Shown: piece by piece, positions 23,120 to 37,339 of the stretch
How positions within the stretch are numbered: position 1 is the first letter of the stretch
Layout: each line of letters starts with the position of its first letter
Origin: Hofstenia miamia
Lineage: Eukaryota; Xenacoelomorpha; Acoela
DNA: 64,000 nt
Reading direction: 5' to 3'
Assembly (NCBI GenBank): GCA_004352715.1
Contig: SCFE01000004.1
Span: 3,086,948 to 3,150,947, forward strand
Notes under the pieces: model-generated
Told to the model about the DNA's origin: nothing
What the model saw: the letters and a program-made list of their open reading frames with translations, nothing else
The model's database searches: none
Translations under genes and position numbers: made by a program

Positions 23120-26100
23120 ATGTTCGGATGGGGTTCTACATGTTCCGGACAATTGGGTTGTGGTGCTATTGAGGAATCATGCATTACTCAACCCACGCAA
23201 ATTGACCCAAATTTCAAAGATCGCATAAAATCTATTGCTGTGGGTCGTGAACATTCCATAGTTCTTACTGCGAGTGGGGAACTGTGGTCATGTGGAAGCA
23301 ATGAATGCGGTGAATTGGCCACAGAGTTAGCTCATAGCAAATTTGCGAAAATTAACACCGTTATACGTTTCGAGGTTTCTTTCCAAAATAAAATTATTAA
23401 TGAAATTGAATTTCACATTTAATCATTTTAAACATGATTTCGATTATTATTTGGATTGTTAGACATGGGTTCTTATGATTAGGGTATTTAGCGAATTGCC
23501 TGTGGTGATGCGCATACCATAGCTATTTCTACTAATGGCGAACTGTATTCATTTGGATCTACGGCTTCTGGAGTGCTTTGTAGACATTATACTCAAGAGA
23601 CATTATTTCTTAGTATTGGTCCCATCGAACATTCTTTGCAATCGTTTCGAGTCAGTCAGGTACGTTGAATTAGTTCTACATGTAGATATGTTTTTATGCA
23701 AATATTTAGATAGCGTGTGGGAAGCGTCACTGTTTAGCAATAACTACGAAGGGTTCTATTTATTCATGGGGTGATAATGAGTTTGGTCAATTGGGTGTAG
23801 GTGTAGATGTTAATGAAACCGTTCAGCCACATCACGTGTTTTCTCTTACAGGTATTTTTTTCTATTATTAAATTTATTGCAAAAATGAGAGTTGATGTAA
23901 ATCAAGTGATTATTCGATTTTCTATACAATAATTTGTAGCTTATTGATTCTGCTCATTTAAAAAAAGCTTCATAAATTGTTAAGCTTATTAAAAGTCAAT
24001 TGGTATCAATTCAATGTTTACACTTGTGATTAATACTAGAATTCTTCCAATGTGCTCAATAAAACGTTAGCTTAATTTTGTAAATAGTGCAGTTACTATT
24101 GTTTACCCTCTTGAGAAATCATTTTGCACACTTTGAACTCGGTAAATGTGTAGTTTGATCTTTAAACATGATCTTATAGTAATTAATATGATCTATTTGT
24201 CATTAAGCTGTATTTATGACTGGACTAATAGAACTCTAGTTATTTACTAAAAGAACTCATTTTGATTCAATATTTGTTTTGAATCTTTTATCATGTTACG
24301 GAACCTCTTATCCCCGGTCTGTTGAAATTTCCTTATGGATGTAGCTGGCAAATCCGTAATATTCCATATTCAATATCAATTAGATGTGAATTTGTATTTC
24401 TCGCGTGTCAATTGGTCCAAATTTCAATGACCAAACATTCTACTGCAGATTTGTTAATTTTAGAGATAGTTGGACGAGCCTCTGTTGTTTTTGTCTAGAA
24501 AAAGTATAAATTTGTTTTGTTAGAAATATGTTTTTATCATTTCAAAGCAATGATGAGCACTCGTTCATTCCTGCATCGAAAACTACTTTCCGCTATTCCT
24601 TAACTTTTTAAATTTAGTTGAAGCTTTTGATTATCACACTTTGTTTTTTGTAAATTCCCTTGTTTCGGAGTATACTTTAATTTCCCAATTTTATTCAATA
24701 TAATAAATTCTTAAATTCCTAAAATTATAGATGGAAATAATTGTAGAAATCAGTCAAGATTTCTTGCAAATATGGCATAGATAGCAATACATGTTTTAAT
24801 TTTGCAAAACCGATTGCTTTAGGGCTTCCAATAATTCAAATTGTATGTGGTGGCTTCCACAATCTAGTATTAACAAATTCGAGGGCTGTGTTTTCATGGG
24901 GGCATGGTCAGTATGGTCAACTTGGTATTGGTGCTCTTACTCCTCATGCTTGGCCAACATCAATTAAAGCTTTGCGAAATTTGCGTGTATCAAGCTTATC
25001 TGCCGGGCTTTACCATTCAGTAGTTGTGACTGAACTTGGAGGTCTACTCACATTTGGTCTTGTATGCTTGCTTCTTAATTAATTTGCGTATTTCCACTAA
25101 CTGAATTTAACCACTACTACTCAGAAATCTTATTTTAGTTTTATTCAATGCGTATGTAGTAAATCACAGACGTAGCAAATATGTCAATTAAATCAATGTA
25201 CTTCATTATACCACAATTTATTTCACTGTATTTCATTTTAAAGATTCAGTGGTTGACTTCGACATTTTATTTAATATGTCCTATCGTTTACAGATTGCTG
25301 GAGAAGATTTTAACTTGTATCACAACATCTTTAGGGCAGCTCTGGGCAGTTGGGGCATGATTCTACCTCAAACGAAGCTCGACCTAAACAAGTGTTGGAC
25401 TTAATGGGAACCGATGTCATTAAAGCTGCCTGTGGCCGTCGTCACACTCTTGTTGTCACTAGAACTCCGTCTGGTAAAAAGCTTTTAGCATGTGGACTAA
25501 ACGCCACTGCTCAGTTAGGGAATGGCACACAAAGTCTTTCATGTGCTCTGCGCTTCAATGAAGTTACTCAAATGCCTTCAGATGTAAAAATATTTTTAAT
25601 TGGAAAAGAATATATATTGTATAAACAATTCATATTATTGCATATTTGTAAAGTGATGAGTTTTTTAGGACCAATTCGTTTTTTCAGGCATTCAAGCCAA
25701 TTTTCAGTTATTTATTTTTCTTTGAATTTTTCTGTAAAAAGATGTTTTGGAGAAGCGTATTTTTTTATGATAACTTTTCTAGACCTCTTAAGAATGGGAA
25801 TGGGTAAATTATTTGAATTGATGAATTTCCGAAATGTTAATGGGCATTAAAACTGCTAAATTAAATTTCATAGTAAAAATTATCTTACTCGAATCGGTTG
25901 TATAAAATCCGATTGGTTTGTGATTTTAAGGTTTTACCAATTTTTTGTAATTAATATTTTAATTTTTTACACAAATGCAATTACCAACTCATTCAATGAG
26001 TATATTTGTAGGTTTCATACGACACCATTCTCACTATTAATTGCCTTGTTACAAAATGTGGTCTTAAAGGTTTCTGTTATATTTAGTTATGTTGAATATT

Positions 26101-29100
26101 GTTTGTTAAAGTGACATTTAATTGTAAAAAATTCTGTAAAGCTTACAAAACACAAATATGCGCATGATACGGAGCCTCTGTAATTTTTAAGTTTTGTTTT
26201 TTTCAATATTTTAGAAGTTTTGAAACTTGATTGAAGTCTATTAGGAATACCTTAAATGCCTCTTTTTCTTTAGAAATTAAATGTTCGAATTTTTACTAAA
26301 ATTCGATATTTCAACTAGCGGAAGTTATTATCACATACTTAAGATGTCATGCATTCCCGTTAATTGGAAAATTTGTTTGATTTTTTTAGCTTTAATTTTG
26401 TGTTTCTTAATGACGTTTCAAAATATGATAACTATGATAAGATTTTTTATGAATTCACAATATATATATTTTAGATTGAACTAATAGCAACTGGAGGTGA
26501 TCACAATTTCCTTTTGACTTCTTCGTTAGCAATACCACCTCGAAATTTAGATCCAGATCCAATTACTATTCCATTCCTAAAGCGCTTGTGCCAATCAACA
26601 GTTTCTGTGAGGGAACTAAATACTCTGGAAACTTGTTTTTCTTCTTTGGAACTAATGAACAAATCTTTTCTCCAAGGTTTAGTATGCACAATGTCTTCAT
26701 TTATTTCAGTTTACATAGTGAATGTTCTGTGGTTTATTGCATATGTAAGCAGAGCAGTCGAATCCCACTCATTTAAAATGCTGTGATGTGGCATTGAAAA
26801 ATATGAGAATGTAATGTAACACCAACTATTTTCAAGTGATATGTTTTATTGGTCCTCGTTCAAATTGAACAGGTTGTCATAGTAGCAATTGTTTCCAATT
26901 GTTTACTAGAAATTTCACATTTCCATGCAGATGGTAAAATTTATTAGAAAGACAGAAATTTCATATGAATGACTTTCTAATAATTTAGATAACCACTACA
27001 ATTGTTGCAATAGCAACATTGGGTTGGATATTGATGCCATCCTCGACAATTTCGAGCGATTAGGCGGAATTAATAACGTCGAAGTTGAAAGAGTTATACG
27101 ACGTGGAATCGAAACACACCTTTTACCGTTTATTTCACAATTCAAACCTTTAGATTATGAGGTTAGTTACTACTTGATTGTAACTCCACATTTTCATTAC
27201 GTATAAGGCCGTCATTAACTAATTAACTTTAGCTGCCACTGCTTAAATTTTTGTTTATTCTTTCGAATCATTCACAATTTTTTGAGTTAGTTAATATTAG
27301 AAAAAAGCACGCATAATCTTGATTCGTAAAAATGTGTTCGGGCGTTTGTTTAAGGTTACATGGTGGTTCTCAATTTGAATACTTTGACTAAGTATATCAT
27401 TGGGACTGTGACCGTTACTGAAGACACTACTGACACTGTGGATTTCAAAATATTATTAATATTTTTGCTAATTTTGAGTGAAGGGTATTCCGTGCGACCC
27501 GATTGGACCTTAGGTCCAAAACCTTTTATGTAGCTAGTAATGGACCGGTGACCAATAAATGGGGGCTCACCAAAACTTATTATAACGTATTATGTATTCC
27601 ATATAATATTTCAATTTACGTAAGTGTTACAAACACTTTGGAATGGATTTTGCAGCTTTTATTCATAGTTTTTTTCATTTAAATTCCGGCCTCTTGATTA
27701 TTCCGAATTTGAAATTGATGTTGTAAAGGTATAAAAATTGTAATAAAATAATTCTCAATCATTATTCATTTCGGTACAGTTGAGTTTCGGCAGTCGTTTT
27801 AGTTTGAACAAAATTGCGAACGCTTGCATACCAGGCACCTAGCAGTGAGCAAATTTCAATCAGAATATTTCGTGAAACACATTTTTCAGTTAAATTATAA
27901 TTTTTTATGTTGACCGGGGTTCGTTATAATGAGCTATATAAAATAGTTCAAGCACGTCAATGTGTCCACCAAGAAGTAATTTTCAAGCTGTAGTCGCAAG
28001 TTATTCTGAGTACAATTACCATTTCCTCAATCTATCATTGTAGCGCATTTATTGCACATGTCTGTTTAGGCATTGCGAATATTTATTATTTTGCCATTGG
28101 TACATGTGATGGACAATCCTTTAATGTATCGTTCTCTTCTAGTGCCTTATGCGCGCGCTCTTCTTCGGTTAGAGCATGTTGCTCTAGCAATCATTGAAAA
28201 GTGGTGGGAGCGCATTGGAAAACAAGCTTTCTCCAAACTACTTGCTGTTTTTAGGGTAATACTTTGATTAGCAATGCTCTCTTATAGAGTTTTAAAAGTC
28301 TTATGACAGTTTGTATTATTGATTTTCCAGTGAGTGACTATGTGTATGTACTCATTTAATTGAACATGTTTGTTTTTGCAATTTTGAAATCTATTGTTAA
28401 ATTGTATTAAAGAAATGCATTTCTCTTCATAAATTATTGAACATTCCGAGCCAATCAAAGTTCTCATTTAGACCACATTACAACATGTTGCTACTATTCC
28501 TCATGATAAGGAGTCAGTGAGAGAAAATGAGGCTCGCGTTGAGTGCTTAATGGTTTGTGTGCGTGCAATGGAACGCATTTATGGAGTCAATGTGCGACTA
28601 CCTATTCAAGAACAACTGCCAGCTCGACGTTTTTATCTGCCAGAACTCACCGATAAAATTCACTTGGATAAAGATTTTATTGTCTGGATGCAACAGCAAC
28701 AAGCTTCTGAAGACAAGGTAGCCATTTTCAATGCTCTAGCTAATTGTAGTATTACTTTTCGAGTATTCATACATAGAGTAATAATATAGTGATATGAATA
28801 TTCAAAATGTTTTCAACACACAAGTGGTGTAAGAACACTGAATTGATTTAATGAAAATCGCAAAATTAATAAATGCAAAATACATAATTTGTGAAATTAT
28901 TACAAAACAACCTAAAATGCGTGTTTTTTTTTACCTGCTATAATATTTTGATTATACATTGTTGACAACATTGCGTTTTATTGCTTAATTTTTTTGCACT
29001 TTTACTAGTTATATAGCATTGAATTTGAATTGGTATTGACGATTCCTACAACATTTTGTAACTAAACATAAAAATTTTGAATTCTTTATCCTGAGAATGA

Positions 29101-32100
29101 CTTTTATTTCAGGGTCCTGGAGCGCTTTCCAAGAGAAATGACTTCAAAGTTGTAGCAATTTGTAATTTTCCATTCCTACTTAATGTCGCCAGCAAAGCTC
29201 GTCTCTTGCATGTGGAGGCCATAGTTCATATGCGAGCAGCCATCGACGCTGCCAACTATCGTAACATCAGTGAACTGCTAATTGGTAGTGGTGTGATTGA
29301 ATCACCGTTTCTCGTTCTATCTGTAAGAAGAGAAAACTTTGTCGCAGACACTTTTTCGTTTCTTAGTGTATTACCAGCTAGAGAATTGAAAAAACCTCTG
29401 AGAGTAAAGTTTGAAGGTGAAGAGGGGTATGTATGACTTTCCAACCGAAATTCTTTACCAAAATTTACAATTAATTATTTTTAATTAATATATATTTTCT
29501 TAGATATTACCAAATATTTAAAACTTTCAAATCTATTCATTGTATACATTCGATTTTTCATGACATTTCAATTTTCTTCGTATTTTGCATTATTTAGTAA
29601 TAGCGATTTAAAATGCAATTAGCTTCGCTTGATTTAGCATGGATGCAGGTGGAGTACGTAAAGAGTTATTTATGATGATAATGGATGAAATGATGAACGT
29701 TAAATATGGAATGTTTAAGCCTACTGAAGCTGGTCAGTACAGATGGTTCACTGGGGCCATGGTAGAAGAAAATGACAAACAACTTTATTTCTTAGTTGGT
29801 CTTATATGCGGACTATCAATATATAATGACACAATTATTGATCTTCGCTTTCCTGAAGTATTATACAAAAAACTTCTTTCCAAGTAAAGTTTTTTCATTT
29901 AAGACATATATCCTCATTTCATGTAACTAATTTGGGTTCTCATTTAAATATAGTCTTTGCCTTAAACTAACAACTCCTTGATATAATAGGAATTCAAGCT
30001 TATAATAGGTCATGCATGGCTGCATTTCATCTTCAATTTTATTAAATGTTGATATGATTGTTAGTGAAAAGAATGAAAAATGATTGACTGCTTGCATGAG
30101 TTTTGGTTTATATTTATCTAGTAAAATGTAGCTAGTCTTGAATTTGCTGTTTCTATTGGTTAATTAAGTTACAGTATTTACTGTTAATCTTTATCTTAAA
30201 TTTTTGAATTCAGTGTACATGTTACCATAAAAGATTTGAAATGATAACTTCATTAAATCATAATTGAAGTTTATATTGTAGGATACAAATCACAATCAGT
30301 ATGATGTAGCAGCAAACGTGAAAGAGCTTGCAATTCAAAAATTTATATTGATTTTGTTTAAAAATACTGTAATGAATCAGTCCGTGTAGCATCTCCTGCG
30401 ATTATAGTATGATCAGGCGTCAGAGGTATTTCACAAAAGTGAGTGATGCTGACGGGGGTTGCATTATTTATGACAACATGAATCAAAATCCATGCAGACA
30501 TGTGTTCTCAATTGGTTGGCTGATTAATACATAAACTTAATCAATTTAAGAGACCGGTGAACAAAAACGTCTGTTATATGTATTGCTACCCTTATACTCA
30601 TTTTTTTTAAAAACTAGATAGTTGTTTTTTCAATGTTTTCATTTTCAAAATTTAAGGTACACTTTGCTCTCTAGTATCAATTAATTGTTTAATTTGCCAA
30701 GCCGATAAATTACGGTTCGCTTCAAAGTTTGAAGCTTGTAAATGTCCTTTACTCATTGATTGTCAGGAAAATACTAATATCTATTATTCTTATTCGCAGA
30801 CATAATTTCAGAATTGGAACTCGCAATGCTAATGTGTATTTTTGAAAGTTTCTTTTACAGAAATGAATGTTCTTATCTTCTAGTTTAGTTGAATAAATTG
30901 TCCTTTGTTTCCACTACACGATTTACATTAACATTAATATCAATTTATCAAGAAATATTTTAAATTTGAAAATAAATTTGATACATACTTTTAATTAAAA
31001 CAAAAATGAGTCATTGTGTTTTTAAATCTATTGAGATATCATTTGCAATTTAATAACTCTTTTAAATGCAGTGTTTCAACTTGTAGGGTTTAGGATTGTT
31101 GATCTTGAAGATCTGGCTGATATGGATCCTACTATGTACAAAGGATTGAAACATCTCTTGGAATATAATGAACCCGATATTGAGGAAGTGTTTGATTTGA
31201 ATTTTGAAGTAAATCGTGAGATTTTCGGGGAAACTATTGTTTATCCATTGGTTCCTAATGGTGCTTCTATCCAAGTTACTAATGATAATAAGGTAGTTTT
31301 TGAAACAGTTTGCTAAATTTTCCATTATTCTTGATTGTAGCATTATTGGGAATATATCGATATTGCAATTAGTTTTTACATATTTACAAATTATATTATA
31401 TAAAATACATCTGTACAAAATATCTTTCATTCTTATAAATGTTGATTTTTATTATTTGAATATTTAAGACACATGCATATTCATTCATTGATTTTGCACA
31501 TTAATATCATAAATTTTTTCATATTTGCATATGATTGTTTTTCTTTAACTACTTCTCATTTGTTTGCTATTGTAGAGGTATTTTTGCTCTTTGATCTAAC
31601 CTAGCTTGATGAAAGTTCAGATGATAAATTTATCGTCCGCTTTTGTGTTTTATGAATTATCATTGTGAATATATGAATTTATGATATTTTTAGAGAACAG
31701 ATTTAAAGATCTAATCACACTAATAGAAATTAAAAGTTTTTGTATTCGCTTATAATAGCGCAGTTTATGTTAGCGTTCTTCTAATCTATAGACTGAATTT
31801 CATTGTATTTTAGAGTATTTATGTGAACACCTATGTTGACTACATTCTAAACAAACAGGTTGAAGAGCAATATTCCTCATTTGCCAAAGGGTTTATGCGA
31901 GTCTGTGGTGAAAGCAGTGTTCTCAACTTCTTCCAGCCTGCTGAATTGATGGAACTTGTTGCTGGAAATCCTCATTGCGATTTGTATGAGCTACGAGAAC
32001 ACACCAAATATCAGGTACCCTTATCTGTGAAATTGGATTTAAAAATCGTGAGGTACTGTAACTTTAGTTTTTTCATCTATAGTGATAGTGAGTTTAGTCA

Positions 32101-32603
32101 TATAATTTTTGTGCTTTTTGATGCCATTTAGAATTTTTATTTATTTTTGTGTTAATTTTTAAATCGTTTAAACAATTTGTATAATTCAATTGTCAATTTA
32201 GGATTGAAACTTAATTGTTAATAGTTTTGACATTTTAATACAACTATTTTAACTTAATATTTTTAATATTCCATATTTCTATCATGTGTAATTTTGAAAT
32301 ATTTAGGGTTATTATAATAGCACTCATCCTACCATTAATTATTTTTGGCAAGTACTCCTTGAACTAAATGAAAGAGACAAAACCCGTTTTATGATGTTTT
32401 TGACTGGTTCTCCACGTGTTCCTGTCCAAGGAATGCAGTCTCTCAATTTCGTAATCCAGCCAATGGGAACAGACGAACATCATATTCCAGTGGCGCATAC
32501 CTGCTTCAACATTCTTGATCTTCCAAGTTATTCGTCACCAGAAATTCTCCGCAGCAAATTAATGATTGCACTTGACAACTATCATGGGTTTTCATTAGTG
32601 TAG
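23120..32603 (+). CDS. HERC4: HERC4/HERC3-like HECT E3 ubiquitin ligase, 14 coding exons, 1038 aa
   Basis: A small-HERC E3 that transfers ubiquitin through a HECT Cys thioester. Exons: 23120-23374, 23492-23659, 23710-23851, 24823-25061, 25335-25583, 26475-26676, 26989-27161, 28070-28255, 28472-28717, 29113-29426, 29638-29883, 31094-31292, 31814-32014, 32307-32603. They sum to 3117 nt, all GT-AG and in phase. Residues 1-360 hold RCC1 repeats (MFGWGSTCSGQLG, YSWGDNEFGQLG, FSWGHGQYGQLG, LGSSGQLGHDS). Residues 361-684 are a helical linker (CNSNIGLDIDAILDNF, KWWERIG). HECT runs from about 685: LVLSVRREN, MDAGGVRKE, KYGMF, LVGLICGLSIYN, DLRFP, LYKKLL, then FLTGSPRVP and VAHTCFN with Cys1006 (32502-32504), ending GFSLV. 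Length matches HERC3/HERC4 (about 1050). The start aligns with the family N-terminus. A possible AATAAA lies at 33412. HERC3 versus HERC4 needs a tree. Confidence 0.95.
23660..23709 (+). other. Very short intron (50 bp) in the HERC gene
   Basis: The intron starts gtacg and ends atttag. It is phase 0 on both sides and much shorter than the other introns of the gene (117 bp to 1.2 kb). Its removal restores the RCC1 repeat (ACGKRHCLAI). Confidence 0.8.
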
Positions 32604-33640
32604 TCCATTTCCTTCTCTGGCAGATATCAGGAAAATATCTAGCTTTACAAAGTGTTCTGCATTTAAAATTAAGGATTTGCAATCATGCAGGGCTGTAATA
32701 TTTTATTCAATTGCAAAGTTGTAACAAATGTCATTTTTACCATTTTGGAATTTTTTATTTGAATTTGACATAGTAAATTGTTATTTATAGGTAATACTTG
32801 GATTTAGTATACTTGAATTTAATTGACATTGCTGCAATCTCCTTTGCTCTTTCTAATATTATTAAGGTCTTCAATTAATTATACTTTCATTGTGCCATAT
32901 CTTCAGTATTCATTTATCAGAATTTGCATTTTAGGTTTTTAATTTAGTCTATGTATATTGCAAAATGTTGTATAGCAAACGTACTTATTATACATATATA
33001 ATTCAAACTACCCAAAGATTTGCACGAGTTCAAAAATAGTCTGTTGTTGTAATCCAATAAGATGCAAAGCTTATGGTCTCAAAAGCATATATTGCAATTT
33101 TTTTATAAAAAGCAATAATAGAAATTTCGAAAAGCAATTATAATATATCAAACTGCTAAGGCACTGTTATTGCTAGCAACAAAAATATATATTAAAAAAT
33201 TTAAAGCCCAACCCGCGCTAATGTCCTAACTTCATTAAAAAACAGTATGCATTCAACTATCAAATGCCAATGTTTTGAAAGATTACTGAATGTATATTTG
33301 CTTTTATAAATGAAGATGCTAACACTCTAAAAGTTTTTTAACGTTTTAAAATTTACAAAGCCTTAAGAATTGACGAAGTTTATATTGCAAAAAATTTGGT
33401 AACGGGATTTAAATAAATGAACGGGGTCGCCGGATCACTGGGCACAAATGTTCCCCGAGTTCAACTCTGCTAAAAACCTTTAGACGTTTTTTACAACCGT
33501 ACTTTTTCCTCACAAACTTTCACCATAACAGAAAAGACTTATTCATAGATGTATCCTAGCATTCATTTATTAATACACTTGGCGGAAATTGTTGGAGAAT
33601 ATAATTAAAATGGTTTGTGACTAGATAACTTCAAAATATA
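32604..33640. other. 3' flank of HERC gene
   Basis: AT-rich sequence with no coding frame. A hexamer AATAAA at 33412-33417 is a candidate poly(A) signal about 0.8 kb after the stop; nearer variants were not obvious. Confidence 0.35.
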
Positions 33641-34379
33641 TTGTTTGGGGTAAATTTATTACTTCTCCAATAAGCAAAATATTCGAAAAATTATTACATA
33701 ATCAAATAACTGAACCTTTAAATAAGTATAATTCATTATCAAACACGCAATTTGGATTTCGCAAAAATTTCTCAACAACTGATGCACTATTAAATGCTAC
33801 TGAAACTTGGAGAGCATCACTTGATTCTAATAAATTTGTAGGTATAGCTTGTTTAGATCTTTCAAAAGCCTTTGATTCGATTAATCACAACATACTAATT
33901 GAAAAACTATTTTACATAGGATTTTTTCATAATAGTAAGCAATTGGTAGCTAGGTACGTCAATCAAAGATTCCAAAGAGTTATATTAAATGATGTTTTCA
34001 GAATGGTTACCGATTTGCAATGGGGTGCCACAAGGTACGATTCTAGGCCCTCTTCTTTTTAGCATTTATGTAAATGACATGCATTCTATAACGAATTGCA
34101 ATTTAATCCAATATGCCGATGACACTTGCATTTTCAACGAAATCTATAGAATTGAATTGTAACAAATTGTCAAAATACTTTTGTATGCACAAGTTGAATA
34201 TTAATGAAGCTAAAACAGAATTTTGTATTATGCAACCGAATAAAAGCAATTTTGATGTTTCTGCAGTGACTTTAAATGTAAATAATATTAATGTTCCATT
34301 AAAAGACAATGCCTACTTAGCGACAATAATACACTACATTCATTTCAAGATTTTGTATGAAGTGCACACATACACATTT

Positions 34380-34419
<40 letters not shown>

Positions 34420-35290
34420 GTAAATAGCTTTTTGTAGTTTATAGTTTTTGTACCTTTTTCGTGTAGCAACAAATTGCTTTAAATCTTGTGGCAACTTTCA
34501 AGTACCTAGGAGTAACTATTGACTCAAAGCTAAAATTCAACTCTCACATCAAGTAAATAGTTAGAAATTAGCTATAGGTATAAAAAGTATGACACTAGTA
34601 GTTATGCAATTACCACCTTGTGCGATAATTCAATCCTTCCATGCGTTCATCATGAGTCACCTTAATTACGCAAACATTTTATTTACTGACCTAAGTGACG
34701 TGCTTTATAAAAAAACTGGATATTCAATTATGATGGGCATTAAATATCAACGAAAAACTCATCGAAAACCAAACACTACATTTCTAGGTCAATCCTTTTT
34801 CCAAAAAAACTGGTTATATTGAATACCCTTCTGAAATCCTTCAAGCTAATCAGAAACCTATCACCTTATAATACGATTAAAATACCGGGATTTACTCATA
34901 AACAGAATTCAAGATCAAAGCTTTTTACGTGTTAAGTATGACAAAAACGTTTTACAGAAATCCTTCATTAATGTCGCCATTCGAACCTGGAATTCACTAC
35001 CTCAAGAAATTAAAAATTTTGAAAAAATTTTTAAAAAGCATTTAAAAATCTTCCTTAACCAAAAATATATTCCTGGAAAATCATGGCTAGGATACAAATT
35101 TTATAACAATGACTATACTAAAACTCATTATTAAAATAGTACTATAGAAATTTATCCATAGCCTGCAAGATTTCTTTTGTAATATATGTGAATTGTATAC
35201 ATGTTTTTGTAAATTGAATGACGCTATTAAGATAAATTATCAGTTATTTAATTGTTAACATTTATCTGAATAAAGATTATCTTATCTTAA
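33641..35290 (+). pseudogene. LINE family B, RT to 3' end, with internal insertion
   Basis: The plus strand encodes SPISKIFEKLLHNQI, TQFGFRKNFSTTDALL, ACLDLSKAFDSINHNIL, a frame-shifted GPLLF box, then QYADDT (near 34110) and NEAKTEFCIMQ. At about 34325-34490 a foreign segment with a (TA)n run interrupts it. KYLGVTIDSKLKFNSHIK resumes at 34500, followed by SHLNYANILF and a degraded C-terminal region (SRSKLF, then FIN.A.RTWNSLP near 34980). The 3' end near 35285 reads ATAAAGATTATCTTATCTT. It is 5'-truncated in the RT. Confidence 0.85.
34386..34414. repeat. (TA)n microsatellite inside LINE B
   Basis: A TA run within the segment that splits the LINE B RT just before its KYLG block. Confidence 0.9.
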
Positions 35291-35499
35291 TATGTATTTT
35301 AGATCCTAACCATTAAAAGTAGTGAATATAAGGATTTGTTTTAGGTTCTAAAAATGTTTTAATTCTGGCAATTTATAAACATTGGTTAAAGATGCTTTGG
35401 AAAAATTATGGCCGCCTTATAATGATATGGCCATGTCTCAACCCAAATGATTATTATTTGTGACAGGAGTTCATTGGGAGAAACAAAGAGTGAGGTGTT

Positions 35500-36060
35500 T
35501 TATTTTTAATCGCAGTAATTAAATTTCAAACGATATTAAAAGTAATAACGCATCAATAAATTATATAAAAGAAAATGTGAGATTTGTTTATGCAACGCGA
35601 AAACAGTCAAAACCTAGAATTAAAATCAATGCCAAATATATCCGATTAGTCCAATGTTATCTATAAAATCAATTGCATCTGTGGTGAGGACTATTTTGGA
35701 TATAGTAGCAGACAACTAAACAGAAGAATATAAGAACACGAAACTAAGCAACAATATCAGAACACCTAGGAAAATGTGGAATAAATTATGACACCAAAAA
35801 TTTTAAGAGCTAACATTCCCAACAAATTTTTAAAAGTAATCGAAAGTATGTACATAAGATCAATGCAGCCCAGTCTTGACACCAAAGATGATTACATATA
35901 TCAGCATAAATTGCCTCTAATCAACATTTAATTGCATAATAATATCTTTTAATTAAATAGTTCATATTTAGAGGGAATTTTTTGAAAATTGATGATGCTA
36001 AAGTTGAGCGAAATCTATCTCTTAGTCTAATGTTTTTATTAAAATTTCTAATGATCCTTA
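35500..36060 (+). pseudogene. Penelope-like element, GIY-YIG endonuclease piece (copy 1)
   Basis: The plus strand encodes KPRIKI..., then YKINCICGEDYFGYSSRQLNRRI, a stop, EHETKQQY, GINYDTKNFK, FLKVIESMYIRSMQPSLDTKDDYIYQHKLPLINI in changing frames. The Cys-x-Cys-Gly..Tyr..Gly...Arg.Leu..Arg..Glu-His pattern is that of the C-terminal GIY-YIG endonuclease of Penelope-like elements. The matching 3' non-coding piece (AGAGGGAAT and on, 35970-36060) also follows copy 2 at 56660. No RT is visible upstream. Confidence 0.7.
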
Positions 36061-36760
36061 ACAACAAGATTATGTTGTTCTTTCTTCCTCAAGAGTTAAT
36101 TACTTACAATATTATTACTTCTTTAAGTTCTTAATTAAAATTCCACCTTGTCTGAAGCTAAACTAACTATCAAAAAATTATCCACGCGTTAAATTTAATA
36201 AAATACAAGGCAACCCTATATTAACACTACTACTTATAACTGAAATGCAGTGCTAAGCCAATGAAATTCCTACACAAATTTAAAAAATAAGAAAAAGCTG
36301 GAGTAATTATTTACTCAACCAAAAGTTTATATCGGGAAGATCTCGGAGTTGATTTAAGTCTTATAACAGCGACTATACAATATCATTTAATTTGCATACG
36401 CTCGATTAATCAAGGGATTTCAAAACATTGATTAATAGTGCGATTAATGTGTTAATATAAAATTAATAAATTAGATTTTTGCGACACATTTCCCTCCTAC
36501 AATTAAAGCATTAATGAGAATATAATGTTAATGGAGATTCTAATATTAACTTAACTATTCAGCATTTCACTTTAAAATTACTATTTAATAATTAACAATT
36601 TTTTTTTCCATCTCAAAACTGTTTCATATGAAAGACAGAAAATGTTTATATTGAAAGTTGCTTTGTGCAATGTAAAATACTGTTTACAACTCTAAATAGT
36701 TGCAAAAAAACAATACAAATAAGACAGACACAAAAAAATTAATATTTACAAGAAAATTGC
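36061..36760. other. Spacer between repeats, nothing recognised
   Basis: AT-rich sequence without coding frames or recognisable repeat ends. Confidence 0.45.
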
Positions 36761-37335
36761 AATTAATATCATGGGTTATAGCGAATTTAGATGTGGTCTA
36801 TTGAATAAGCACTATTATAAAATTTAAAACTTCGCCATTTGTATTCAAGCCTTTCATTTATTTAACTACAGAGAATTATTTTCTAATTTAGTTTTTAAGT
36901 ACTTTAATTTATTAATTATTTTAATAGGTCTAGAATAAACTACTCCATATATTTATTGAGAAAAGAATTTTTTCAGTCTTTTCTTGCTATATTTGAAAGG
37001 CTTAATTTTTTAGTTCTATGAATACGTCTAAGCAATATTTTAGAGGATAGAAAATTGAATTTGTAGCATGGAATGATATTAAATATTTTATAGAAAGCAG
37101 CCATATTTTTTTATAATAATGCAATGTGGATTTAAAAAAGTTTTTGTTAATATTGATTCAGCATTCCTGTTTTATAAATAATTAACTGCTATTTTTGTAA
37201 GCCATTATATTTGCACATTTAATTTATTTAAAAGTTGTTGATTTAATTAGGTATGAAGCATGCTTGCATAATTAAGTAAGCTTAACAATTTTCTTATTAC
37301 TTTCAATATTTCGCTAATAAATAAAACAATTCTTT
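36761..37335 (-). mobile_element. LINE family A, 3'-end fragment
   Basis: The sequence around 36770 (TGGGTTATAGCGA) and onwards is a diverged version of the family A 3' end at 4398 (TTGGGTTATGGCGATG), in minus orientation. It extends into a degraded C-terminal ORF2 region up to about 37300. Confidence 0.55.
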
Positions 37336-37339
37336 CTAG

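Noticed and set aside
25057-25062. Alternative donor at 25057 (TTTG|gtct) for HERC exon 4
   Set aside because: It gives a frame with an immediate stop in exon 5. The donor gtatgc at 25062 gives LTFGLGSSGQLGH, which fits the RCC1 repeat.
25584-25850. Continuation of HERC exon 5 for 89 more codons
   Set aside because: The donor GTAAAAAT after TCAGAT and the in-phase exon at 26475 restore the family sequence; the read-through is Phe/Ile-rich intron.
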